From contig NC_041018.1 of assembly GCF_004193775.1 (NCBI RefSeq), positions 33,734,913 through 33,798,912 of the forward strand: 64,000 nt of DNA, written 5' to 3'. The stretch is from Glycine soja (lineage: Eukaryota > Streptophyta > Magnoliopsida > Fabales > Fabaceae). This document shows positions 21,961 through 34,990 of the stretch, one piece after another. The translations under genes were made by a program, and so were the position numbers. The notes under the pieces were generated by a model, which was not told the origin of the DNA, did no database searches, and was given only the letters and a program-made list of their open reading frames with translations. The number at the start of each line of letters is the position of its first letter. Position 1 is the first letter of the stretch.

Positions 21961-23720
21961 AATTAATAAAATTTAATGAACGTAATTAATAATGTCATAA
22001 AATTATTAAAATCTCTAATGATAGTTAACTTTATCTTACAAGTAGTTAATAATCACACCTGACTAACTTGTTAAATATGTTAATTTTGTCTCACACATAG
22101 TTAAGAATAAATTAACATAATTATATAAATTATCACTGTGTTATTAACAAAGGAATCACATTATAATATTGGTTAAAATTTACCGTTAGATTGAAAATTT
22201 CTTTCACATAAATCATATATAAAAAATTTCATATTAATTCAAAATTATTTGTTACTTCATTCATATAAATTAAAATGATGTAATATAAACTTTTTAAAAT
22301 ATATTAAAATATCATGAAATTATTAAACATCTCACGTAATTAACTGCATATATAAATATGATTAATTTTGCCCCTATGTGATTAAGAGTAAACGAAAATA
22401 ATTGTATACAATATTAATATGTGATTATTAGTATCAAAGTATATTGAAACGTCTAATGGTAACTAAATTTAACTAAGGTGATTAATATAGTATCATAAGG
22501 TTACGAAAATGTTCAATAATCATTAACTATCTCACCGATTTCTTTTAATGTGTTTGTTTAAACTGTTTTTGATTTTAAAAAATAGTTTTCTTTTCTGCTT
22601 GTTGTAATAAGTAAATTCTACCTTTTTTTTCTTTTGGTGAAAAGCAAAACAAATCAGATATGCTTTTTAAAAAAATATTTATATAAAAAATACTAATTTT
22701 AAAAAAATTATGTTTAAATAAACTCACTCATTAATTATATGATTAATTATATGCAAGTTCATTTACTTGCAAAACAAAATTCATAGTTAAGCATACATCC
22801 CCTTTAAAAAAAAAAGCATACATCCAGGTACACACCGGGTATACTTAATAAATATAATTACTATTCTCATGAAACGTGAATGTGACAAAACAATACAGAT
22901 CATAATATTCAAGCCAATTAATTTTTTTAAAAAAAACTCTTCTTTTTTAATTACAGAATTTCAAACAACTCTTAAGACACTACCCCACACAAATATATTT
23001 TCAACGTATGATTATAATTATAACCCCAGCTCGTTTCCTGCGAATGATGTATGTCTAAAAAGAATATATATCAAGAATTTTCCATTAATTTGCAGAGAAA
23101 AAATAAAACGTTAACCCCTAGTTGATTATCTTGATATCCAAGCTACATAAAAATGGTGAGCAACAAGAACGGATTAACTCATCTTTTAAAGGAACTAGTA
23201 ATCTCCATTAACAACTAAATTAATAATAATAAAAAAAAAAAAACCGCAGTACAAATATAACGGGTAAATAAGTAACACAAAATAGTAAATACCATTACAG
23301 CTTTGCGAGTCTAAAATTTTGCCTCTTCAGATCAACATTAGGTTGTTGCCGATACGGATTATGCACCAGTGTGGATCAGCACTAACCGGAAGAAAAAAAA
23401 AAATCAACACACTCGATAACACTATTTTAAACATTCTTAATTATTGAGTAAAATTTATTAGAAATCACATCTTCATTGATCATATCTTTTATGTAATGAC
23501 TTCCGGTCATGATTTTATAGTTTTCATTAATTTTTAACTAATAATAGAATATGTATGGAGTATATAAGAAGATGGGTTGTTAGCACTCATAGATTATAAT
23601 AGCCAATCTAAATGATGAGCAGAAATCTCCAAGTATAACAATTATGAAACAGGATACAACAGGGGTGACAATATTACAAAAAGTTAGTATCTATGGTTAC
23701 ATAGAAAATCAGATTATACC
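21961..23720. other. AT-rich intergenic DNA 3' of the LEUNIG-type gene
   Basis: No gene is seen. The sequence is full of short AATTAAC/GTTAATT patterns. The right part, from about 23600, may hold the 3' UTR and polyadenylation signals of the minus-strand gene. Confidence 0.5.
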
Positions 23721-23728
23721 CAAATGGC

Positions 23729-23838
23729 AAAAGAGGGAGGGTGGTTGATCAAGCTACATAAAAGGGTACATAAACTACAAACATGCGAGGGAGGGTGGTT
23801 GACCAAACTACAAAAAAGGGGACATCATAAACTACAAC
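23729..23838. repeat. Two-unit tandem repeat in the likely 3' UTR of the LEUNIG-type gene
   Basis: Two units of about 54 bp, each starting GAGGGAGGGTGGTTGA and containing AAACTACA and ATAAACTACAA, lie 47 bp beyond the stop codon of the minus-strand gene. Confidence 0.7.
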
Positions 23839-23884
23839 AATATCAACAGACTAAAAAACAACCTGTATTAATGACACAACAAAT

Positions 23885-26800
23885 TCACTTCCAGAGCTTG
23901 ACAAACTTGTCATGACTGGCTGAAGCAACCAAACCATTTACAGTAGAAACCGCCAATGCCGCAATAAGACCTTCATGAGCAGATAGTGTCATCGTCTTGT
24001 TCTCAGTCATGTTCCAGAGCTCCAATGACTGCAGATCATGGTACCAATTGTAACAGGTCAAAATTACAAAGTAAAACTATAGATTGGATGCAATTGGCCA
24101 ATTACTATTACTATTTGTTGAGGACACGAGAGAGTAAAATATAATTAGGTCAAAGCTCCAAAAGCTGCCACATCATAATAATAACTAACCACAAACAAAA
24201 TTGAGTTATTAATGACTGAAGCACCTTGTATATAAGAAAATTACTAATGATCTATATATTTGAAAGGGAGCTGACAATGAGGGCCATAAGGGCAATGGTT
24301 GGTGAACTCTTGGTGCTTATTTGGTTTCATCATGAAAAGGTTATTCTAATAATTGATTATTATATATAAAAAGGATTGGAAAAGATGGCTAACACACATT
24401 AAGTTGAAAGCAGTTAAGTGAAAAGAGTGAGAATGACAAGTTACAATAATTTTAAGCATAATTTTGGAAAAATAATACAAATTGTTGACAAAATTAATGC
24501 ATTTGAATTTGGGTCTAACTCAACCCTACAAAACCAACTTGTAAGGTGATAATTGTTCTTCAGTTGTATGCTTCTATCATGACACTATCTCTAGTCAATG
24601 TAGGACTTCAACCCACCTACCCCTACGATTCTCTCCCTCCACCAAGGACATCCTCAGCCCTTCCCTACTGTCATCTAAAAGATGAATTGATTTACCATAA
24701 TAGGTAAGGTGGGTTAACTAATAAGAGTGTGAAATAATCAATTCAAATAATTACAATTAAAATCAGATCAAATGAATCAAATCCAACCAAATTTGAGTGG
24801 ATTTCTAAATAGTAAATACACAAACCTAAATCGAAAAGGACTTCAAAATCAATTCTACATTATAACATTTCAAACATAGAATTCCACTCATGAATCAAAT
24901 AAATTCCCAAAATTTGTGATTCCAAATATACTCAAAAGGAAACAAATAAGGAAAGGATACGTAGACTTGCCTGGTAACAACCAACGACCAACAGCGAAGA
25001 ATATGTTGGATGGAAAACACATGAGTGAAACTTGTTGCCATTACAGCTAAGCTCGTGAACACACTCCCCTTCACTCCCTGATCCAAGAGTCCAAACTCTG
25101 ACAGAGTCCTCACTGACAGATGCCAGAAACTCCCCAGAAGGATCCCAACACACAGAACGTATTGATTTTGTATGTCCCTATTATCGTGTTAAAATCAAAT
25201 ACGTTAGGAGAGAAGGAACATAAATTACTGTCGAAGTCACCAAAACACTTAGGTAGCATAAAGTTGTTTTTGGAAATAAATACAATTTCATAAAAAGTAT
25301 TTGATTCTTATATAAAGAATAACAAATGTTTCTTTTCTTAGACCTACCTCCAGCAAAAACACTTGGGTAGTCAGATAGTATGAGGAGTGTGTGACTCAAG
25401 TACAGACAGGCTCAAGAATAATGGCACATCTAATTCAAAGGATTTACCCTAACTCCAGCAATGAAACTTGGAAAAAAAATATTCAAACCAACCTTTAGTG
25501 AATATCGAGATGCTTGTGTTTCCACATCAAGTATAGAAACAACATTCTCTGCAGCTGCAGCTAGGTACCTCCCTAGGCGAGGTTGAAATCTCATCTGAAC
25601 AGCGCCACCCTAACCAGTTAGAAGATTTGTCAGTTTAGCAAACTGAAATGTAAATTCAATACACAACCAACTAAACAGATACATGTGCTAAAATTCTACC
25701 TTCGAGACTCTAGCACAATTGCCATTGTTAATGCTCCAATATCGTATCTCACCATCAGCATCACAAGAGCAGATAAGATCATCTTTATTAGGGTGAAAAT
25801 CTAGTGACATAACAGGTGAAGAATGTCCCGTAAAGGTACGAAGCGAATATCCAGGCTGCATTCATAATTACATATCAGTATCAGCTAAAGCAGAACAAAA
25901 AGAAAACACAGATACACATGCATGCACACAATCCATAAAAATCCAGAGATATAGGCAAACTAACTATCTGATCCAGCAATCATTAGCAAGTAGCAACCCA
26001 GCTCATAAATAGACCATGTTTAAGAATCATATAATACCAGAAAAAATAGCTGCAATACACCATATGCTTCAAACCCATAGCTCACTAAGGACAGGAATAA
26101 TTTGATGTATTGTATTCTCCTTTCTAGTATATTTGTATTTATAATTTCATAACAAACAAGCACAATTATTTTTTTATTATTTCAATATATACAAATTTTC
26201 AGTAAAAGATAACCAAACACAATTCAGAGGCAGAGAAAACCATATACTTATGACCTGCATAGCCTAGTTATTACAAAATATAGATATTAAATCTATAGGG
26301 GAAAAAATCTCAAAAGCAGTACACTATTGGAGTAAAACAAATGAAATGAGCTAACATTTTCAACATCCCAAACTCTGACAGTTTTGTCATGTGAAGATGT
26401 TGCAAGACGAGGCATGCTTGGACTGAAACGGACATCAGTGATTAAAGATGCATGCTCTTCAAGAGTAGCTTTCTGTTTTAGAGAATCTGTGAACCACAAA
26501 ACAGCCTGCATTATAAAAAAAATCAGAGCAAATGTCACATTTCATATGTAAACTGAATAAGTAATAGAGACATTCCTAATTTTGTTTGTCAATTTTCAAG
26601 AAGGCCAATTGCTGAGTTCACTGCAAATTTCTGGAAATCAGTTGAACAGAGAAAGCAATATAAGATGATTTCCCAGAATAATGCATTGACTAACCTTTTT
26701 GTCATGGCCACCACTAGCAAGCAATTTCCCATCAGATGAAAAATGGCAACAGCCAACTTTGGTAGTGCTTGCACGTACAGAATTTATTTCAGAAAATGTG

Positions 26801-29800
26801 AAACCTGAAAATAAATTGAATCCATGGCCTCAATTTTAGCAGTAATATCTATTTATGCAAGTCAATAAATTAAAGAGCAACAATCCACCTACATAAAAAA
26901 AGCAAATAACCCCTTACAGTTCTATTACCAAGAATATATGGTTAATGTTGAAGTAGAAAGTAGTTGGGAGGAAATTGTCTGGGCTTGCAAATTTTAACCT
27001 GTTATTTATAGCTTCAACACAATCAATTAATTGAGTAAAGGGGCCAAGTGAATTTGGTCTTTTGAGCATTCTGGGGTGTTTTTGTCCAAAACATTTTGTT
27101 CAGTTAGCCTTCAGTTTATTCAGTTATGAATCTCACTCTGAAACTCAACAATGCTGAGCTTTTTGGAGCAGGCCAACCGGATGATGGAGAACTATGATAT
27201 GCAAACACCAATTACAACTATGAAGGTACAGATCTAGCCCTCGGCAGCCATGGATTAGAGAGAAATATTTGTGGTGACAAGATCCAAGTCATGAAGGATG
27301 GTACCAATCTGATAATTCATGTTTATGAACCACATACTGGATCTCTTATCTATAACTCCATTACAGTCAATAAATGGAGTAATCAAGGAGCTAATCATCA
27401 GTAATTTAATCACTGCTAGCAATCATCAACTATTGAATTTACAGTTAACCATATTCCAACATCGATGCTAATATTCCACAATGTTATAGTGTGTTCAGTT
27501 ACACATTGGATTATCCAAAATCACATTGAAATACCAATTAATGTGATTTGAGATAAATATTCACATGTTTGGTTTCACATTGAAGAATTGATTTTGGGTC
27601 CAGAATTGATTCTAGGTTGAAGCAATTCCGGGTAGCTTTTGAGTTAGATCAAAAAATTTATAATGAGTCTTGCTATTAACTTGCTTTTAGAATAAAACAT
27701 CCAAACGTAAATCAATTTAAGTTAACCAAATGAATTTCATCCAAAATAAAATTTGTCAACGCTCACCCAAACACACATAAAAAGGATAAGCATAGGTACA
27801 AATTAATATTACGTGTATTTGTTGAGGGGGGAAAGTCCATAATTCATTAATGAAGAGTCTTTGATCACTGTTTAAGATTATTAGTTTGACATTGTCATGA
27901 ACCAAAAACTATCTCGAAAGCTTATGTTGTAGGGTGAAAGCATATGAATGCCTTTATACTTAACCTACTTACACACAAGAATCCTCTAAGCTTGAACCAT
28001 GGACAATGCTAATGCCCAACCTAACTTATGCTGAAATTTAACTTTTTACTTAGAATAACATAGAACAACAAGGATCAAACTCTAGACCACATGATCAATG
28101 AGGCTTTGACATTATGCCATGAAACAACTATCACAGAAGTTATTGAGTGAAGGCATGTGAATAAATTTATATGTAACATAGTTCACTACAATGTACAATC
28201 TACCACTAATAAACAAGTTATCTATAAAGAGGAAAAAAATGCATTTTTCTTGCATCAGAGCAAGGGAAAATTTAACATGTACATGCACTAGAATATTGAA
28301 CAAATTACAGCAACACCCACTGAGGTTTCGTGTAATTACACAAGCACCCCTGCTTTTTTAACCATTACTTTCACCTCCCTTGTAGGGGGTGTTAATGTAA
28401 GATTTGAGGAGGTGTTAGTGTAATGTTTACAAACATAGGTGGTGCTAGAGTAATATTTTCAAACTTAAAGGAGAGTTAGAGTAGGAAAATCAAAAAGGAC
28501 AGGTTATGTGTAATTTGATAAAAGCTCAGGAGCTGTTGCTGTAATTTGCTCTAGAATATTTTATTGCTAATAAAAAAAAATGGTGTTTACTGCACCTTTG
28601 CTTACATCCATACAACGACCAACAGTATCTCTAAGGTCTGTATCATCAGGGGATAAAAAAGACTCCACATTATCATCAAGAGATCCATCCTCCACAAAAC
28701 GGTCCACATCAGCCTGCAATTCAAGATCCTTATCATCCCACTGCCAAAATGGAATGGCAATGAGTCTACATGCAAGGAACTTATTATTCCTTCCATCGAT
28801 TGAAAGAGCCACTTACCAATTGGTTTGAAGGTGATGTCAGAGTTCCAGCGCCATCAGCACTAAACATCATTAATGGCTTTGAAGAGCTACCACTATGAGG
28901 TAAAACAGGCATTGACATCACATCACCAGGTGTATGTGTTGAGGGAGTTGAGGGTGCTGAACTTGGAGATGGGCCAGCTGTATTAGCTGTTCCAGAACTA
29001 TTGGCAGGACCAGAAGATGCAGGTTGCTTTCTCTTTCTCCCAGTCTGATTTTTGGAAACCTTAGAGTGCATTCAGAAGAAACCATGTTAGGAACCCTATT
29101 TTAGACAACATTATAAACATACACCAGATCAAATGTCTGCCAAATTCAGGGACATAAATTAATGCTCATGTGATCTAACAGATAGAAATAAGTGATTATA
29201 ATCTTGAAACAATTCACCAGCCATCTCTTTCATAAAGGGGTCAAAATACAATGAGAAAAAAACATTCCATTGCCACTTTATGAATGGATCATCGCATATC
29301 TGATCAGAAAGCTTCACAAAATCCTTTTCTAACTACTCAAGTTTAGAAAACTTGAGGTTAAAAAAACTGTATGTATAATACTTGTAACCAATTCAGTGAC
29401 AAATAAGTAAACAAATTCACCATCCCTTATGGATTTCCAAACTGCTTCCAAATCCCATTGCAGTTAAATTCTCAAAATCTAAAAACGAATCTTTAGTGTT
29501 CAAAATTATGAGAAAACATAATAATGGAGCAACTGCATATCAATATATATAACAAGAGAACCTAATTACATACATCAGAAAATCACCGACTCAAAAGTTA
29601 TGCATTATTTTCCAAGTCAGAATATGTGTGTGTGTGTGTGTGTGTGTGTATTGCCCAAATGATTGATAAAAGGAATTGAAAAATTATGCATAGCTCAATT
29701 TCTCAAATATGCATGGGGTTGCGGCAACCATAAAAGGACTGACCTGATCATTTCCTCTAAAGGAATTTGACATGCTACCATCCACATTGACACTACTACC

Positions 29801-32110
29801 ACCACCTCCTCCCATTTTATCTTGCTGATGCATGCTATGATTTGATGTCTGAGATTGCTGATTCGAAAGAGTATGCTGTTGCAGTTGCTGCTGTGGTGGA
29901 TTGGCATTCTGCTGTTGCTGATGTTGTAATTGCGCCAGTTTCAACTACACAAACAAAAACATTCAGAAGATGCAACTCATGACACTTGTGGCAACTCCAA
30001 GGAATTATAAATAGTACACTTGAAAAAACAATGTAAGAACCATAAGAAGATGAAAAGATAAATTGAAAGAGAACAACCACCTTCATTAGCATATCTGTAT
30101 CACTGCGTGGAAAAGCGGGGCCACCTGCTTGAAGAGGTGATCCAACATTTGATACTATATCACCAACAGGGTTTGAAAGACCATCCTTAGTTACACCCAT
30201 ATTCCTATTATTCAGCAGCATTCTGATTCTTCTACTATCATCACTGGCAGATGGAGATGCCAAATTTTGTTGTGCTAGCATTAACTGTTGCTGATGTTGT
30301 GGTGTCAACATTGGAAGTTGATGAAATTGCTGAGGAGACTGTATGAAAGGAGGTTTCTGTTGCTGGAGTAGACCAGAACGTAGTTGCTCCAAGCCCTAAT
30401 AAGAAATAGAAACAAGCTAAGTAAAGAAGCATAATACCTTAATTATTTAGTTTTATCATTAAATGAATGTCAGAATCACAAAGTAAGCAGGATGGTTGCT
30501 AGACTTCAGATAAGAGGACACTATTTCTAAAAGATGAAGGACATTTTGCAGGTTTTTTTAAGGAAGGCTATTTCTGCCACTTGATAATGGCTAAAGCAGT
30601 ACAGATGGGATATTGTTAGGGTAAAAGATCATAGGTTCAATTTCCATGCACAACATTGGAACAACCTCTCAAGTTTAAAAAGTTTAGGAACACGTGATTT
30701 TACCACTACCAGTAACATTTAACTCAAAATAAACATTAAAATAAAAAGAATACTCACTGTGAGTGGCCATCCTTTCAGAGTCAAATTGTTGCTACCTTGA
30801 TTCGAACCTGACACAAAAAATTTCCTGTTAACTCAATCTGTGTGCAAGAGTAATGATAAAACAGTTTTAACATAAATTCCCAAAATATCCTCATCCAACA
30901 GTGTGATGAATAAATTGTAATGAACCAACTAGATGGAAACCAAACCCCCCAACAAATGCTTGCAAACCAGCTTCCAAAGTAATAAAGCAAACCCATTACA
31001 TTTGAGTAAGGACATGATGAAAGAATACCAGGCATTGCTATCAATGATCCTTCAGGGCCGGCAGCTCTGGGATTTAAAACAGGATTGATCTCACTCTTTA
31101 TATCCTGATCAGCAAGTCAGAGGAAAACAGCTGATAAGACATACAGTAAGAGGTAATAAGTTTAATTAAGGAACACTAGCATACCGGAGTAGATCCTGGT
31201 AATTGCTGACTACGAGCTTGAACTTGTGGAGACATTGCACCAGCAGCACCATGCAAAACTTGCCTGAAATCAAGAAATTTAGTGCTAACAAAGTCAAGAT
31301 CCATAGCTATAAAGATTAAAGAATATCAGATGCTAACATAATTTGTGGAAAGCAAAATAGATATTTCAAAAACTTAGAATTAAAATTACAGAAGCAAATA
31401 ACTATTAATTCTTCAAGGTCATGGAAGGAGCAGACCCATTTCTAATGAACTACTGCAGCTCCTGCCCCAACCCTACCCTACCCTCCAGAGAACACAATCA
31501 GACTTCTACATCGTTTACCATACAAGATCCCCTCTTTTGTCTCACATTGATAAAGTAAGATTCAATTCATGTTATTTCAGATCAAACTTAAATTAGCTCA
31601 GCCACATCCACAAGCAAAACTACCTTATTTTTCAATCATATATTGTAAATTGTACCAATTTAAAGACTTAAACCAATAGCGATAAAGGCGAAATTCTAAA
31701 AAATACCCTGAAGGCTGGCCGGTAGCTGCAGATGACTTCAATATTGAGGCATGATTTGGGTCTAAGATTTGGTCTCCAAATCTTTGCTGTACAAAATACC
31801 ATAAGATAGTTATGAATATATATAACATAACAAAAAAATGCAGTTCATCTTTATAATTAGGCAACCAGAATATCTCCCAACCTTCATTGCTGCATCTTCC
31901 AAAGAGTCCCTTTGAAGGGGCAATTTTAACCTTTCCTCATACATCTTTGTTGCTAGTGCATTTGCTGTGCTAGGGTTTCCAACTAACCCATTCGTACCAC
32001 CATTTAAGAGATGAGCCCTATCCCTACCCTGCTGTTGTGGTTGCTGCTGCTGCTGATGCTGCTGTTGTGGTTGCTGCTGCTGCTGCTGTTGTTGTGGTTG
32101 CTGCTGCTGC

Positions 32111-32142
<32 letters not shown>

Positions 32143-32242
32143 CTGAGCCCTTTGTAATAGGATTTGTTGCATCTGCATGTGTTGTTGTTGCTGCTGCTGT
32201 TGTTGATGTTGCAACTTCTGAGGTTGTGGCTGCTGCTGCCCT

Positions 32243-32280
<38 letters not shown>

Positions 32281-34730
32281 TTGCTCTCTCGCCTTAATTA
32301 ACTGGGTCTGCAAAAAGAGTTTCACAAACCATAAACTTCAAGCAGTGCCTCAGTTTTTTTTCCCTAGGCAATCCCTTCATAAAATTGTACAGCCCAGCAT
32401 GCCAACAATTTTACAAGGGCAGCATAAATACTGAATAATCAGATAAATAGCTATATCTTGCTAAGCTCGTAGTTATCAATCCCAGATAGCAGCACGGCGG
32501 CTGACCCTAAAACCACTGTAGCGTGATAGTGGGATGACCACTAGTATGAAATTTCCAGATATAAATCAAATAATTTATTTTACGTATAAATGCTGAAAAA
32601 TAAAAAATAAAACCCCATAAATAAAGGCATATTCATAATTAATAATTAAAAAGTCATAATTTTATGTCAAACATAGAATAGAACTTAATAACAAGAGTCA
32701 AGTTATATATAAAAGAAAAACAAAGAAAAAAGTATGCAAGGTTACCTATCTAAATACAACAATGAAAGAAAGAATATAAAACAAAACATTGGTGATAGAC
32801 CCCCCTTTGACGTAAACAGAAAACACCCCGAAGGATGTGAACAGAGAGACACCAGACAACAATGTTCCAGAGTGTGGGTTGGACAGAAACCCCACTGCAG
32901 TGCCATGGGTTAACCGGAAACTCCACCAGAGTATCATGGGTTGGTCAGAAACTCCACTGGAGTGCCATGGGTTGGCCAGATGCGCAGCTGGGAGCTGTAG
33001 GCCAGACGGTTGCATCGAAGAGAGAAGAGAAGAAACTGCCGTCATTAAGCCTTTGAAAGGAGTGAGAATGGGAAAATAGGGTTAGATGAAAATAGGGTCA
33101 GTAGCGGTCATGATGGCCACGATAGCAGCCGCGATTAACGCTACTCCAGAAGCAACAGCAAACTGCAGTGTGACAGGGCTCCCACCAATCAGCCCATAGC
33201 CACAACACTCTGCAACACCACTATACCACACGATTGACTACTGTGGCTAAGCCAATTGTCCAAATTGAAAATTCTTACTCTTGCCTAGGCCAAAATAATA
33301 AATTAGTATGTACTATATAATAATAACTTCTGCAATTTAACAAAGCAAGCAAAGCAGACCTGGATGGATGGATCAGATTTTCAGTTCAAAACCACAACTA
33401 ACATGCAAAGGCCTCTCTAAAGATAAAAGAAGTATAAATTCATCAAGATACAGATTAAACAAAAGGTCATGAGATGAAAAGGAAATGTAAGCTGTCATTA
33501 TAAATTGGAGAAGTATTATTAACCAAGTGAGGAACATGAATTTATAATGGGTCAAGATGCCTATTACGACTAGAGACTCATTGAAATCATACTGCCAGTC
33601 ACCCAGCCAGCACCCTAAACATAAAAATAAAGATCTCCCTACAGTTTTATTCAATCAAAGGTGAATCTAAAGAAAAGATCCCAACTTTCCAGTAGTTAGG
33701 AGGCACAATTTTGAAGTTATAACCATTTGAATGTATACACTTCCTCATTGAATACATGAAACACCACAAAAGTTAATGAACTGCGAGTTCATCTCAATAC
33801 CACTTTTTCTTCACTAAACTTCAAGCACAACTGTCCAACTCAGATTTACCGTGCAAGAATAAATATGCTATGTATGAACCGACCTCAATCGTTAAATATG
33901 TAAAATACAAACCTACTTATTGATTACATAAACGAATACGGATAAAGTTAATCAACCAACCTCGATATAAGATGCAGCAACCTCTGAGTGCTTCTCATTT
34001 GTCCTAGCAATAAATATGTCCCAGAAAACCGACCACCACTCGAACAGAAATCCTCCAGGTGCATCAATAGCTGCAACCCCACATTATCATCAACAAAAGC
34101 AACCAAACAAATAAAATGGAAAAAAAAAAAAACAGAAACATTAAATCCAACTGAACTACTTTGTTTCTATGTAACTCACCAACAGGGTCCGAGGACACTT
34201 TGCCTTCAGCTTGAAAAGCCTGAGCTGAAGCCTTCAAATCCCTCTTCACTAAGTAATCGTGGATGTAAACATCTAACCTGAAAATCTCACAGAGCAAGCA
34301 AACACATATGAGAACCAAAGTTTGGATCTTTACATCAAGTACATGAAACACAGAACAGATTACCAAAAACCCACATCAAAATAGCAAAACCCAAATGCAG
34401 GAACCAAAGAGTTCAATTTCATTCAATCTAAGGATACCCCTTACACTTGCAGAGGCTAAAAAACCCTAACACAGCTATCAGAACATTCTCACACATTCAC
34501 CAAAACACAACCAAACAAACGGAAATAAAGCAACCCAAATCGACCCCAAAAGAGACAAAAAGCAAGATACAGACCCAGAACCCAAATCAATAGAAAAAGG
34601 CTAAATTTTTTAGAACGAACAAAAACCCATTTGTCAAAACTCACAAAACTGCTATTAAAAGTTGGAAAACAAAAAAAGGAAAGAGCAATAACACTTACAT
34701 CTTATCAGCTTCCCAGTTAGTCTGAGACAT
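23885..34730 (-). CDS. LUG: LEUNIG-type transcriptional co-repressor (LUFS domain, Q-rich, WD40)
   Basis: Eighteen coding exons join in frame to 903 codons: 34730-34699, 34277-34180, 34070-33961, 32307-31882, 31786-31707, 31263-31185, 31104-31029, 30807-30758, 30395-30081, 29944-29744, 29059-28817, 28713-28596, 26804-26695, 26505-26356, 25855-25700, 25609-25493, 25177-24971, 24028-23885. Residues 1-80 are the LUFS/LisH domain ([41 protein letters not shown]). A Gln-rich stretch covers about 88-190, a second Q-rich part is near 420-460, an RKRKQ basic motif follows, and WD40 repeats run from about 610 to the end (VRVWDV, RVWTLG, LVKLWK-like). LEUNIG has no DNA-binding domain; it works in the nucleus with SEUSS adaptors, repressing floral homeotic and other genes. 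N-terminal wording ([11 protein letters not shown]) marks LUG rather than LEUNIG_HOMOLOG. All introns are GT-AG except the last, which is GC-AG. Confidence 0.96.
24029..24970 (-). other. Last intron of the LEUNIG-type gene, GC-AG type
   Basis: The exon ends TACCAG and the intron begins GCAAGTC; the acceptor is CTGCAG before TCATTGGAG. The joined protein reads VVGCYQ then SLELWN, as in LEUNIG proteins. No GT donor nearby gives the right frame. Confidence 0.85.
27488..27776. mobile_element. Possible MITE in intron 12 of the LEUNIG-type gene
   Basis: The left end GTGTGTTCAGTTACACATTG and the reverse complement of the right end, GTGTGTTTGGGTGAGCGTTG, are similar. The sequence has the look of a common plant MITE, but no target duplication was confirmed. 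Confidence 0.4.
28298..28551. mobile_element. MULE-type MITE (254 bp) in intron 12 of the LEUNIG-type gene
   Basis: The ends GAACAAATTACAGCAACA and (reverse complement of the right) GAGCAAATTACAGCAACA are near-perfect inverted repeats that continue for about 40 bp. A perfect 9-bp duplication TAGAATATT lies at 28289-28297 and 28552-28560. The element stops 44 bp from the end of exon 12 (28596) and thus sits close to a splice donor. Confidence 0.9.
29625..29649. repeat. (TG)n microsatellite in intron 10
   Basis: About twelve TG units within the intron between the exons at 29944-29744 and 29059-28817 of the LEUNIG-type gene. Confidence 0.9.
32031..32286 (-). repeat. CAG/CAA trinucleotide array coding poly-Gln
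   Basis: Exon 4 of the LEUNIG-type gene is dense in CAG and CAA on minus, broken by short Pro, His and Met insertions. Such tracts vary in length between alleles. On plus the same DNA gives an Ala/Val-rich frame that is only a shadow. Confidence 0.9.
32467..33244. mobile_element. Putative hAT-type non-autonomous element in intron 3, with a minisatellite
   Basis: It is flanked by TGCTAAGC (32459-32466) and GGCTAAGC (33245-33252), 7 of 8 bases alike, as in hAT insertions. The ends TCGTAGTTATCAATC and ACAGTAGTCAATCG (reverse complement) are imperfectly inverted. Inside, at about 32870-32985, a unit of roughly 33 bp with CATGGGTTGG.CAGAAACTCCAC is repeated three to four times. No transposase is present. 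The sequence is GC-richer than the intron around it. Confidence 0.6.
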
Positions 34731-34990
34731 GCTGACAGAATAAATATTGATGGGTAATGAGAGAACGAATAAGTTTGGTGAATGTTTGTGAAACTCAACA
34801 GTAGCAATTGCAAAAAAACACGAGCTTTTTTGGTGTAGCAGAGAGAGAAAGAGAGAGAGAGACACAGAAGGAATGAGAAAAAAAAAACAGAAAAAAAAAA
34901 AAGGGAACTGTGAGAAAGCGAAACGAGGGAGGCTCAACGCAAAAAGGAAAAAAAAGGGGAGGATTTAGGAAGAAAAAAATCGAGAGGGTA
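34731..34990 (-). promoter_or_regulatory. 5' leader/promoter zone of the LEUNIG-type gene
   Basis: On minus the leader is C/T-rich, with a (CT)n stretch at 34868-34837, common in plant 5' leaders. I see no clear TATA box. Limits are set by distance from the ATG at 34730. Confidence 0.4.

Noticed and set aside
32037..32297. Ala/Val-rich plus-strand frame of 86 codons
   Set aside because: It is the reverse reading of the poly-Gln exon of the LEUNIG-type gene.
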